A stretch of DNA of 64,000 nucleotides, from the NCBI GenBank assembly GCA_016787225.1, contig JAEUUY010000010.1, positions 1 through 64,000 of the forward strand. The letters are read 5' to 3'. The notes under the pieces were generated by a model that was given only the letters and a program-made list of their open reading frames with translations, ran no database searches and had not been told where the DNA came from. Positions 9,701 to 17,576 of this stretch are shown piece after piece. How positions within the stretch are numbered: the stretch's first letter is position 1; each line of letters starts with the position of its first letter. Source of the DNA: Chitinophagales bacterium. GTDB lineage: Bacteria > Bacteroidota > Bacteroidia > Chitinophagales > JADJOU01. Made by a program: the position numbers and the translations under genes.

Positions 9701-10343
9701 CATCGTCAAAGCTGACAGCAGCACTCGCCATCTTGAATAAATCTAGTGCTATTTCTACCTCTTTGTCACCGACGCCGAGAATTTCTACTTTCTTAATCTC
9801 TGCAATATTCTCGACATCATCTTTAATAATTTTGGCATAGTCTTTCAGAGTCTGCGCAGGATAGTCACCTTTTAAATTGACATTTAGAATCGGGACTTCC
9901 TCTGCAATATTAATGTTAAATATTGTCGGCTCTACTTTACCGCCATTATCCATTTTAGGCCAGTCATTCGCAGCCTTGACCATATCGATTTCATCTTTGG
10001 TTTTTTGCTTGGCTAGTTCTACCGTATGCTTATCATCAAACTCGGCTACTATCAATGAAAAATCTTGGAATGAACTCGATGTGACCTTAGTTACTCCAGA
10101 CAAGTTCTTAATCTTCTTCTCAATAGGATCCGTAACTAATTTTTCCACGTCCTCAGCAGCATTGCCCGGATAGATAGATGAAATGAAAATTTTATTCTCG
10201 ATAATTTCTGGAAAATCCTCACGAGGCATGGTCACATAGGCTATGGTTCCCATTAGCACAATAGCAAAGGTGAGTATATAGACAGTCACTCTGTTCTCAA
10301 CAGCCCATGATGATATTCCGAATTCTTTTTGTTTGAAACTCAT
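6744..10343 (-). CDS. RND efflux transporter permease (AcrB/HAE1 type) with central insertion
   Basis: A 1199-residue inner-membrane pump component, driven by the proton gradient and working with the adaptor and TolC-type channel encoded upstream. The first transmembrane segment lies at about 16-37, followed by the periplasmic porter domain (FPEIIENK, TDPIEKKIKNLSGV). The proton-relay aspartates are present in VDDGIVVVDN (about 411-412), and the partner lysine in VVVKNGIVLMDF (about 1057). The protein is roughly 150 residues longer than usual. The extra length lies at about 500-670, between the two halves, and holds several additional hydrophobic segments (YLLLIGVFFAIPGW, LSFIIVGFLWLYHHYIF, VLFSLLILPLFWMI, LYSIVWLLFLSFILFF). 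The start MSFKQKEFGISSW fits the family. The substrate is unknown. Confidence 0.93.
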   Translation of the reverse strand: MSFKQKEFGISSWAVENRVTVYILTFAIVLMGTIAYVTMPREDFPEIIENKIFISSIYPGNAAEDVEKLVTDPIEKKIKNLSGVTKVTSSSFQDFSLIVAEFDDKHTVELAKQKTKDEIDMVKAANDWPKMDNGGKVEPTIFNINIAEEVPILNVNLKGDYPAQTLKDYAKIIKDDVENIAEIKKVEILGVGDKEVEIALDLFKMASAAVSFDDVQRAVQGENMTISGGNIENGGKKSNIRVIGEFDNPDELNQIVVKSFGGSVLLRDIAEVQFKEKERTTYARESGKEVVMINIKKRSGTNMIHAIEKVKERIEALKKADIPRDISIEYTGDQSSRVEHAVDELSNHILFGIILVMAVLMFTMGLRNSLFVGSAIPLSMLMAFAFLDAYGVTLNTMVLFALVMGLGMLVDDGIVVVDNVFANMQKGMDRISASKIGIGEIAWPVISSTATTLAAFFPLGLWPGTMGKFMIYFPATLSVVLGASLIVAMIINASMTGGFMALKDENISYENLKKYTRYLLLIGVFFAIPGWMGKAEMFTENPIPFATGLRVIAHLSFIIVGFLWLYHHYIFNATQTFQHHYFPRFENWYARRLAWLFEDKRYKSKVLTVLFSLLILPLFWMIKRRDFSFSRPQISLYSIVWLLFLSFILFFKIFPRKVWFFPDNIPNQNIVYVEFPQGTPIEKTNDATRQVEKQVLSILEKYKKVNPAPNFLVQSVVTQVGEGAGNPRVDMGNSSETPFKGKVTVLFQEFKERKGVNTQEILNELRANIKPIPGAKITIEKESNGPPVGYPISIELQGEDYDAMLAESNKIIDFINSKKIPGIEKLSTDINKDKSELKMNIDRTLAGNLMTSTGAVGFNLRRALYGQEVSTYKEGDDNYKIMMRLNADQRKDESLILNQPITFRNQMNGQIIQIPMATLAKTEQTFTFNQINHKAGNRIMTIYSNLLDGYNANEIMQEIKNELKVYKLPAKMNFGFSGEQEEQKKNQDFLNRALLLALFGVTMIIVLQFNSTSKTFIIMATVLLSFSGVFFGLTFANMDFVVLMTMMGIISLVGVVVKNGIVLMDFFILLLDKKKSELGVETHEDIPMDQFVICIVEAGRSRLRPVLLTATTAVLGLIPLAIGLNFNFFTFLTDLNPHIYLGGDNVIFWGPLAWTIIFGLTYATVLTLVMVPVMFYLVSKWKHNIRRRKLARLEKEMVG

Positions 10344-10366
10344 TTTTTTTACTTTTATTTTATATT

Positions 10367-10386
10367 CACCACATAGGACACATAGG
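10367..10386. repeat. left word-repeat flank of the GxxExxY gene
   Basis: CACCACATAGGACACATAGG carries two copies of the word CACATAGG. It is an imperfect inverted match to 10858-10878 on the other side of the GxxExxY gene. Confidence 0.6.
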
Positions 10387-10443
10387 TTTTGTATGGTTTG
10401 AATATTTATTATGAAAATTTTTTATTTTTTAATTTCTCTGTAA

Positions 10444-10857
10444 TTAACTATTAGGTAATGATTTGAAATATTCATTCACGAAAGTCTTCTGTCCCTCTTT
10501 AAAAATATTGTTACAATTGAAATTAATTAGTAGGCCTTTAGGTGCTTGTAATAATTTCATATAGGTGAGAAGCTGCGCTTCAAACATAGGAGTAAATTCG
10601 GTAACAGACTTCAACTCAACTACAATTAAATTCTCTATAAATAAATCACATCTAAATTCAACTTCAAGTTTCTTTTCTCTATAAACTATAGGGATAACAA
10701 ACTCTGTGTAAAAATTTATTTTTCTATGTCGTAACTCTTCAATTAAACATTTATGATAAATCGATTCAAGCAAGCCTCTTCCAAGAAATTTATGAACTTC
10801 TATTGCGCTACCAATAACTTCATAGGTTAAGTCATTAATATACTTCTTAGAAATCAT
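10444..10857 (-). CDS. GxxExxY family protein (PDDEXK_3-like)
   Basis: About 137 residues, with the name-giving motif GRGLLESIYHKCL at roughly residues 27-39 and a PD-(D/E)xK-like core: RCDLFIENLIVVELKS supplies the Asp and the ExK, followed by AQLLTYMKL. The family is widespread and often solitary; its biochemical role is not established, although a nuclease fold is predicted. It lies in the same direction between the adaptor and the pump of the efflux operon, where no such gene is expected, and it is bracketed by inverted CACATAGG-type repeats. A GTG at 10860 would extend the frame by one residue; the ATG at 10857 is preferred. Confidence 0.85.
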   Translation of the reverse strand: MISKKYINDLTYEVIGSAIEVHKFLGRGLLESIYHKCLIEELRHRKINFYTEFVIPIVYREKKLEVEFRCDLFIENLIVVELKSVTEFTPMFEAQLLTYMKLLQAPKGLLINFNCNNIFKEGQKTFVNEYFKSLPNS

Positions 10858-10878
10858 CACTATGTGATCTATGTGGTT
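10858..10878. repeat. right word-repeat flank of the GxxExxY gene
   Basis: CACTATGTGATCTATGTGGT is the inverted partner of 10367-10386: the words CTATGTG and CTATGTGGT are shared in opposite orientation. It abuts the start codon of the GxxExxY gene. Confidence 0.6.
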
Positions 10879-10890
10879 ATTTTCAGAATG

Positions 10891-12006
10891 CTAAAACTTC
10901 ACTGGAGTATTATCTACTACCGACTTATTGCCTTCTAAGATTATTTTATCACCTACATTCAAGCCTTGTAATACTTCTGTATTTTCTGAATTGGCCTGCC
11001 CTACTTGAATAATAGTCTTTGAAGCTACTGCATTATTTTTATTGATTTTTTTCAGGACATAAACATATTTCTCACCTTTTGCATTCGTTCCAATGGCTTT
11101 GTTAGGGACTGAAAGTGCATTCGCATTTTGATAATCTACTATATCCAATTTCGCACTCATATTTGTTTTAATCATATTATCGGCATTGGATAGGGGAATT
11201 TCTACCGCAAAAGTTCGGTTACTAGGATTAATAGCGCTCGATACACGAGCAACTCTGCTCTGCATGGTGCGATTTAGCGCAGGTATATACACGTTGACCA
11301 GAGTACCCACTTTGACTTTACTTATAAACTGCTCGGAAACATCAGCAGATACTTTCAGGTTACCTAAACTAACTAATTTCGCTATAGGCACACCCGGCGC
11401 TACAGCTTGTCCTGACTGGACTATCAGATTATCAATCGTACCTGAAAATGGAGCTTTCAATTTAGTTCGTGATAACTGCGATTGAATAGCAGATATACTT
11501 TTTTGCGCAGCTTCGTAAGCAGTCTTTGCTTGTAAATACTGTATCTCTGAACCTATTTTATATTCGTTCCACAATCTAGCTTGCTTATCAAAAGCTGTTT
11601 TTGCGAGATCCGCTTGAATCTGAGCTTGCTTGAGCTGAGAAGACATACCACCATCATTGATACTCGCCAGAACTTGTCCTTTACCTACACGCTGACCTTC
11701 ACTGACGGACCAAGTAATAGAACCAGCATATTCTGGATACAAAATAACATCCTGATCCGTACTGACACTAGACTGAATAGTTATCCCATGCTGAAAAGGC
11801 TGTGAGCTAATCGTATATGGTAGAATAGTTTCCGATTCCGATTTTTTCTCTAGCTTGGCTATTTCTTCATTGATTTTTTCTAACTTCACATGATAATCTG
11901 CAATTTCTTTGGTTATCTCACTGCGCTCTGCTCTTAATTTTTCTATATCCGACTTACATGAAAAAAGTAAGGACGCTACTAGGATAATGGTTAAATACTT
12001 GTTCAT
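10891..12006 (-). CDS. efflux RND periplasmic adaptor (membrane fusion protein), lipoprotein
   Basis: A 371-residue adaptor that bridges pump and outer-membrane channel. The lipobox LLFSC gives the lipidated Cys at about 17. A coiled-coil follows at about 22-60 (EITKEIADYHVKLEKINEEIAKLEKK), then a barrel-sandwich half (GSITWSVSEGQRVGKGQVLASI), the alpha-hairpin (about 118-180), the second lipoyl half (TKLKAPFSGTIDNLIVQSGQ) and the beta-barrel/membrane-proximal domains. It lies 21 bp after the TolC gene in the same operon. Confidence 0.9.
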   Translation of the reverse strand: MNKYLTIILVASLLFSCKSDIEKLRAERSEITKEIADYHVKLEKINEEIAKLEKKSESETILPYTISSQPFQHGITIQSSVSTDQDVILYPEYAGSITWSVSEGQRVGKGQVLASINDGGMSSQLKQAQIQADLAKTAFDKQARLWNEYKIGSEIQYLQAKTAYEAAQKSISAIQSQLSRTKLKAPFSGTIDNLIVQSGQAVAPGVPIAKLVSLGNLKVSADVSEQFISKVKVGTLVNVYIPALNRTMQSRVARVSSAINPSNRTFAVEIPLSNADNMIKTNMSAKLDIVDYQNANALSVPNKAIGTNAKGEKYVYVLKKINKNNAVASKTIIQVGQANSENTEVLQGLNVGDKIILEGNKSVVDNTPVKF

Positions 12007-12027
12007 ATTTTTAAATTTGATTTGAAA

Positions 12028-13344
12028 TTAAAATTTTCCTTGAATTTTTTTGAGGTCGATATGACTATTTAAAAGATTTAATTCTGACTGTAGAAGTTTT
12101 AAATATTGCTGGATACGCTCGTTTTGCGCATTAGCAAATTCGAAGCTACTGCCGACTCCTTCTTTATATTTCACCTGAGTTTTATGCTCTATTTTTTCTG
12201 AAAGTTTGAGAATGTCTTTTTGATTTTTAAATTCATTAATATTATTGCGAAGCGTCAATACGGTATTCATATTTTCTATTTTGAGAGAATTGTATAAATT
12301 TTGTTTATCCACTTCTGCTTTTTCCAAGGCTAGCTTGGCTTGGCTAATTTGACTCTTTCTCGTAAAACCATCAAAGATGGGTATATTGGCTTGAATACCG
12401 AAATTTCCGAAATTATACCATTTATTATTGAGAAAATTAAAGCGATTGCTGAATGAATTATATCCGTAGTTGGCAGCACCAAAAAGACTAGGTAACGCTG
12501 AATATCGCATTTGTTTCAGATCATATTTTTTCAATAATATAGCTTGGTCTGCGAGTTTAAACTCTAATCTATTTTCCAAATTTTCGATAAATGGACTTTG
12601 CTGAAAAGCCTCTTGCAGTATATGAGCTACATCTTCCGCTATCATCAAACTATCTTCCATTGGGAAACCCATATTGAGTTTCAAGGCAGAAATAGCTAAT
12701 TGATTTTGAGTTTCTAATACAGATATTGCATTTTCTATGGTCTTAACGTTGTATTGCAATCGCTCGACATCGAGTTCTTCTATCAAACCTTGTTTATAGA
12801 TTTTATTTGTTTGGTCATATAATTTTTCGATAACAAGTTTACTTTCTTTGAGTGATTTCAAGCTCTTTTTTGCTGCTACTGCTTGAAAATAGTTCTTGGA
12901 GATTAATACTTTGACATCACGCTCGCTCATTTTGACTTGTAGATTGGCAAGTTCCTTAATAGATGCGCGCGCCTGCACCCCCACGAGGTAGCGACCATCA
13001 AAGATAAGCTGCTGCAAACCTATATTGGCATTCATAGTATTGCTTATCCCAAACTGCACTGGAATCAATTGTCCTGGAGCACCGAAAGCATCGCCCGGTA
13101 TGACACTCGTAGGCACTATGAATTGATTTTGGTAGGCTATAGAACCGTTTATCTTTGGAAAACCTTGCGTCAAAACCTCTTGAGTTTTTTCATAGGTTAT
13201 TGATTTTTCCAATTGATTCTTTTGATGATTGTAGTTATGCTTTAGTGCATAATCAATAGCAGCTTCTACAGTAAACACACTTTGCTGAGCGTATAGACCG
13301 GGAAGTATAAAACTAGTAACTAGTAGTACAATTAATTTATTCAT
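12028..13344 (-). CDS. TolC family outer-membrane efflux protein
   Basis: A 438-residue outer-membrane channel subunit with a signal peptide (about 1-19, ending LYAQ). It has the two long alpha-helical repeats of the family, for example ALKHNYNHQKNQLEKSITYE near the N-terminus, AKLALEKAEVDKQNLYNSLK in the second half, and the late KYKEGVGSSFEFANAQNERI typical of the last helix. It follows the TetR gene by 3 bp and precedes the adaptor, so it is the outer part of this tripartite pump. Confidence 0.9.
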   Translation of the reverse strand: MNKLIVLLVTSFILPGLYAQQSVFTVEAAIDYALKHNYNHQKNQLEKSITYEKTQEVLTQGFPKINGSIAYQNQFIVPTSVIPGDAFGAPGQLIPVQFGISNTMNANIGLQQLIFDGRYLVGVQARASIKELANLQVKMSERDVKVLISKNYFQAVAAKKSLKSLKESKLVIEKLYDQTNKIYKQGLIEELDVERLQYNVKTIENAISVLETQNQLAISALKLNMGFPMEDSLMIAEDVAHILQEAFQQSPFIENLENRLEFKLADQAILLKKYDLKQMRYSALPSLFGAANYGYNSFSNRFNFLNNKWYNFGNFGIQANIPIFDGFTRKSQISQAKLALEKAEVDKQNLYNSLKIENMNTVLTLRNNINEFKNQKDILKLSEKIEHKTQVKYKEGVGSSFEFANAQNERIQQYLKLLQSELNLLNSHIDLKKIQGKF

Positions 13345-13347
13345 ATA

Positions 13348-13947
13348 TTATAACTCAAAATTTATTTTATCTAAATATTTAATTCCTTTAGGTGTACCAA
13401 TGCCATTAATGTGATAGTACATAAGTTCTTTTTCTAGTTCACCAAAGGATCGACTGCGCTGCTGTGCGAAAAAATCAACCATATTGAATATACTATGAAA
13501 ATATTGACTAGCTATAAACTCAACATCTATAGTACTTCTATAGAGACCTTCTTCCTGACCTCGCTGCATATTTTCTACAATGGTTTTTAAAACACAGGTC
13601 TTAAAAAAATCTTGCAATTTTTTCCAGCAATGGGGATAGTATTTCTGGATATCAGCCACGAAAATTGGTTTCATTTTGCGATGGGTCTCCATATCCATTT
13701 GATAAATCAACCTCAATTCGTCTATCGCATTCTTCGCTAAAGTTTTCACTCGATCTATTCCGCATGCGTGTTCTGAAATATGACTATCGATTTCACATTC
13801 GACTATTTCATCCTTACTGGTAAAATGAGCGTAAATGGTTTTCTTAGAAATACCTAGCGCAGTGGCGATATCGTCCATATTGACAGCCTTGATACCACGC
13901 TCAAAAAAAAGCGTCCTCGCTAGTTCTAAAATAGATTCTTTATTCAT
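13348..13947 (-). CDS. TetR/AcrR family transcriptional regulator
   Basis: 199 residues. The N-terminal helix-turn-helix is clear (MDDIATALGISKKTIYAHFTSKDEIVE, about 23-50; written in two overlapping parts it is MDDIATALGISKK and TIYAHFTSKDEIV). The C-terminal ligand/dimer domain is less conserved. As the first gene of the efflux operon it most likely represses its own promoter and the pump genes and is released by a pump substrate. The -7 box lies only 7 nt before the start codon, so the transcript is nearly leaderless. Confidence 0.9.
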   Translation of the reverse strand: MNKESILELARTLFFERGIKAVNMDDIATALGISKKTIYAHFTSKDEIVECEIDSHISEHACGIDRVKTLAKNAIDELRLIYQMDMETHRKMKPIFVADIQKYYPHCWKKLQDFFKTCVLKTIVENMQRGQEEGLYRSTIDVEFIASQYFHSIFNMVDFFAQQRSRSFGELEKELMYYHINGIGTPKGIKYLDKINFEL

Positions 13948-13954
13948 TCGGCTG

Positions 13955-13962
13955 CAAAGCTA
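13955..13962 (-). promoter_or_regulatory. -7 box TAGCTTTG of the efflux operon
   Basis: The minus strand reads TAGCTTTG, matching TAnnTTTG. Only 7 nt separate it from the tetR start codon, which implies a transcript with almost no 5' untranslated region. Confidence 0.45.
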
Positions 13963-14029
13963 AATAAAAAAATCTATGGAAACTGAAATAGTTTTTAAAG
14001 TTTCCTAAAATTTTATCGAGGCTTAACCC

Positions 14030-15829
14030 TTAAATAATTCCATTATTTAAAAAATCTATCAGAATTTTCGTACGCTGCACTCCTATAAGGCTTATAAGTT
14101 CTTCTTTATCTGCCTCTTTCATATTAGAAATAGACTTATACTTCTGAAGAAGTTTTGTCACAGTTGTCTTGCCTATTCCTTCGATATTATTAAGCGAGGA
14201 CTGAATCATTGCTTTAGAACGAAGCTGTCTGTGAAAACTCAAACCAAAGCGGTGCGCTTCATCACGCATCTGCTGAATTAGTTTAAGTGCGGGACTTTTT
14301 TTATCAATATACATGGGTATAGGATCGTCCTTAAAATAAATTTCCTCTAATTTCTTAGCTATACCGATTATAGTAACCTTAGACTCTAAACCCAAATCTT
14401 TTAACGATTCTAAGGCATGGCTTAGCTGACCTTTACCTCCATCTATCACTATTAACTGCGGTAGCGTTTCATTTTCTTCGACCATACGCTTATACCGACG
14501 AGTAACTATTTCTTTCATAGAAGCAAAATCATCTGGACCATCTACGGATTTGACATGGAAATGTCTATAATCTTTCTTTGCTGGTTTACCGTTCCGAAAT
14601 ACCACGCAGGCACTCACCGGATTGGTTCCCTGAATATTTGAATTATCAAAGCATTCGATATGAATAGGCAGTTGATTTAATCTGAGCTTATCTTGAAGTT
14701 CTTTCAATACATTAAATTCATTACGCTTCTTCTCAAACTTAGGATCGGAAAAGAGTGTCATAGCAAAACTTCGCGCATTGGTATAAGAAACATCCAGTAA
14801 TTTTTTCTTATCACCTAACAATGGTATGACTTGTTTTATTTTATGAGGCAATTCAGCTATTTCGAAAGGGATAACGACCTCTTCTATTTCTTTATATGTC
14901 AATAAAAACTGAGAAATAAATTGTTCCAAAACTTCCTTATTGTTTTCTTCAAGTTTTCGTTCAACCTCAAAACTCTTCGAACTTACTATAGTGCCATTCT
15001 CCACCCTGAGATAGTTCAAGATACATTTTGACACGGTTGTATATATATTCACTGCGAGAATATGATTCCATTTGGGATTAAATATGACAGACTTGGTTTC
15101 AAATTCACCCAATTTTTTTAATTTTTCCTTCCATTGCTCTGCTTCTTCGAATTTTAAACTTTCAGCAGTTTTCTCCATTTGAGCAGTCATATAATCTTTG
15201 ACCTGAGAAAATTTTCCCTTCAGTATATCTTTTATTTTTTTGATATTCTGAGCATAATCATCTTCTGATTGTTTGGCTTCACAAGGGGCTAAACAATTTC
15301 CAATATGATATTCTAAGCATGCGCGAAATTTCTTTTTACTGACATTTTCTTTTGACAAATTCAATGTGCATGTTCGAAGTGGAAAAAGAGCTGTTATGGT
15401 ATTAAAAATATCTTTTGCTGTAATCACAGATGTATATGGTCCTAGGTATTCAGAACCGTCTTTGTAGTACTTTCGGGTAAAAAAGATTCGTGGGAAGCGT
15501 TCATTTTTTATCACGATAAATGGATAGGTCTTATCATCTTTTAATCTAATATTATATTTAGGTTGATTTTCTTTTATTAAACTATTCTCCAAAATCAAAG
15601 CATCATTTTCATTAGGTACTATAGTCACTTCTATTCGAGCTATTTGTTTGACCATAAGCCTAATTCGAGAAGCTACTATTTTATTCTCTAGAAAATACTG
15701 AGACACGCGTTTCTTGATATTTTTCGCCTTACCTACATATAACCAATTTTCCTCCTCATCGAAATAGCGATATACTCCAGGTTGCTCTGGAAGAGTGTCG
15801 CGGATAGAAAGAAATTCGTCGAGATTCAT
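14030..15829 (-). CDS. uvrC: UvrABC system protein C (excinuclease subunit)
   Basis: A 599-residue nucleotide-excision-repair endonuclease that makes both incisions around a lesion with UvrB. Visible domains are the GIY-YIG nuclease at the N-terminus (PGVYRYF then WLYVGKAKNIKKRV), a cysteine cluster (CTLNL, ACLEYHIGNCLAPC) that probably binds an Fe-S cluster, the UVR/UvrB-binding motif (about 210-235), the RNase H-like 3' nuclease (IECFDNSN and VIDGGKGQL) and a C-terminal helix-hairpin-helix (IEGIGKTTVTKLL). Length is normal. It stands downstream of gldF but separated by about 100 bp. Confidence 0.97.
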   Translation of the reverse strand: MNLDEFLSIRDTLPEQPGVYRYFDEEENWLYVGKAKNIKKRVSQYFLENKIVASRIRLMVKQIARIEVTIVPNENDALILENSLIKENQPKYNIRLKDDKTYPFIVIKNERFPRIFFTRKYYKDGSEYLGPYTSVITAKDIFNTITALFPLRTCTLNLSKENVSKKKFRACLEYHIGNCLAPCEAKQSEDDYAQNIKKIKDILKGKFSQVKDYMTAQMEKTAESLKFEEAEQWKEKLKKLGEFETKSVIFNPKWNHILAVNIYTTVSKCILNYLRVENGTIVSSKSFEVERKLEENNKEVLEQFISQFLLTYKEIEEVVIPFEIAELPHKIKQVIPLLGDKKKLLDVSYTNARSFAMTLFSDPKFEKKRNEFNVLKELQDKLRLNQLPIHIECFDNSNIQGTNPVSACVVFRNGKPAKKDYRHFHVKSVDGPDDFASMKEIVTRRYKRMVEENETLPQLIVIDGGKGQLSHALESLKDLGLESKVTIIGIAKKLEEIYFKDDPIPMYIDKKSPALKLIQQMRDEAHRFGLSFHRQLRSKAMIQSSLNNIEGIGKTTVTKLLQKYKSISNMKEADKEELISLIGVQRTKILIDFLNNGII

Positions 15830-15933
15830 TCTAAAAGTTACTAGTTGAAAGTTTAAAGCTAGATGATGTTAAATTTATACTACAAAAATAAAACCAAGTT
15901 ACTTGTAACTTAGAACTTGAAACTATAGACTCA

Positions 15934-16665
15934 TTAAATCTTTCGTCTGTCTAACTGAAAATGCGTCAAATAAAGGAAAAAGAAACAAATTGAAATAAAA
16001 TATATCAAATCTCTAGTATCTAGTACTCCTCTCGAAATGCTATCATAGTGGTAGCTTATCCCTAGATTTTTGAGAAAGTATTCTAAATTACCTTCAAATA
16101 AACTAAATTTCGAAACCAAATCGAATCCCCAAAAAAACAGAGCGGATATAACTGCAGCGATTATAAATGCAACTATTTGATTAGCCGTAATGGCAGAACA
16201 AAAAAGTCCTATAGCACAAAACGCAGAAGCGAGAAGCACTAAACCAAAATAACTACCTATCACTCCTCCATTGTCAATATTGCCTTTTGGATAACCGAGC
16301 TGATAGATGGAAAAGTAATAAATCAAAGTAGGAATCAAGGCAACTAGAATAATGAAAAGGCTAGCTAAAAATTTTCCTAGTAAAATATCTCGATCCGTAA
16401 AAGGCTTGGTATATAACCACTCGAGCGTACCCATTTGCTTTTCTTCGCTAAACAATCTCATAGTAATAGCTGGAATAATGAATAAAAAAAGTATAGGAGC
16501 TAAGGTAAAAAATGACTCCAATGTGGCATAACCATATTCTAGAATATCATATTCAGGAAAAAACCATAAAACTAAGCCTGTAATGGTTATAAAAAAACCC
16601 ATAGCGAGAAAGCCTATCATGGATGAAAAAAAAGAATTGATTTCTCGAAGAAAAATTGCCTTCAT
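15934..16665 (-). CDS. gldF: gliding motility-associated ABC transporter permease GldF
   Basis: 243 residues, about six transmembrane segments, of the ABC-2 permease type. Typical features are the opening MKAIFLREINSFFSSMIGFL, the SEEKQMGTLEWLYTKPFTDRDI segment (here split as SEEKQMGTLEWL and YTKPFTDRDILLGK) and the last helix YFISICFFFLYLTHFQL. It overlaps the stop of gldA by one base, so the ATPase and permease are translationally coupled. In Flavobacterium johnsoniae GldA, GldF and GldG are assigned to one transporter; no gldG follows here. Confidence 0.87.
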   Translation of the reverse strand: MKAIFLREINSFFSSMIGFLAMGFFITITGLVLWFFPEYDILEYGYATLESFFTLAPILFLFIIPAITMRLFSEEKQMGTLEWLYTKPFTDRDILLGKFLASLFIILVALIPTLIYYFSIYQLGYPKGNIDNGGVIGSYFGLVLLASAFCAIGLFCSAITANQIVAFIIAAVISALFFWGFDLVSKFSLFEGNLEYFLKNLGISYHYDSISRGVLDTRDLIYFISICFFFLYLTHFQLDRRKI

Positions 16666-17576
16666 TACTTATTAGTTAATTCTTTAAATACACCTTCTAA
16701 ATCCTTTTCCTCTAGTTGCATGCCCACTATTGACCAATTCTTCTGAACAGCAAATTGGAAAACATCCTGACGGATATCAACCTTGGGATCATTAAGATAA
16801 ATACGATATAGCTTGTCTTTCACTAACTCTATCTTTCCAATATTCCTTACTTGTTTCAATTCTTCTATAGAAATATCACTGGCAAACTCAACAGTTAAGA
16901 TAGCTTCTTTTGAGCCCATTTTTCGCAAATTCGCAGTAGAATTATCCGCCACAATTTCACCTTTATTTATAATAATCACTCTTTCACACATGGCTTCTAC
17001 TTCCTGCATAATATGTGTAGATAGCAATACTGTTTTTTCCTTCCCTATCTTTACTATCAATTTTCTTATTTCGTCCAATTGATTAGGATCGAGACCAGAT
17101 GTCGGCTCGTCTAAAATCAATACCTCGGGATTATGAATAATAGCCTGTGCTATACCAACTCGCTGTTTATATCCCTTTGATAATTGATGAATTTTCTTAT
17201 CCTGTTCCTTAGTTAAACCTGTCATAGCTATCATCTCCTGAACTTTAGCCAAAGTATTTGGCAGATGAAATATCGTAGCTACATAATGCAAATATTCCTT
17301 GACGTACATATCCTTATAGAGAGGATTGGCTTCGGGCAAATACCCTACTCTCTTTTTTACCTCTAAAGGCGATTCGGCTATATCAAAGCCTGAAACGCGC
17401 GCAATACCAGATGTCTGGGGAATAAAGCCTGTTAAAATCTTCATTGTCGTAGATTTCCCTGCTCCGTTAGGTCCTAGAAAGCCGACAATATTCCCTTTTG
17501 GTATTTCAAAAGAAATATTATTAAGCGCTATCTGCTCATCGTATTTTTTTGTGAGATTTCTGACTTCAATAGACAT
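16665..17576 (-). CDS. gldA: ABC transporter ATP-binding protein GldA
   Basis: A 303-residue ATPase. Walker A GPNGAGKST is at about 35-43, the signature is LSKGYKQRVG, Walker B VLILDEPTSGLD is followed by the H-loop STH. The C-terminal extension after the ATPase core is typical of the GldA/NatA group. It begins right at the stop codon of the upstream guanylyltransferase and overlaps gldF by one base, giving a three-gene run. The GldA name rests on family resemblance and on the adjacent GldF-type permease. Confidence 0.87.
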   Translation of the reverse strand: MSIEVRNLTKKYDEQIALNNISFEIPKGNIVGFLGPNGAGKSTTMKILTGFIPQTSGIARVSGFDIAESPLEVKKRVGYLPEANPLYKDMYVKEYLHYVATIFHLPNTLAKVQEMIAMTGLTKEQDKKIHQLSKGYKQRVGIAQAIIHNPEVLILDEPTSGLDPNQLDEIRKLIVKIGKEKTVLLSTHIMQEVEAMCERVIIINKGEIVADNSTANLRKMGSKEAILTVEFASDISIEELKQVRNIGKIELVKDKLYRIYLNDPKVDIRQDVFQFAVQKNWSIVGMQLEEKDLEGVFKELTNK

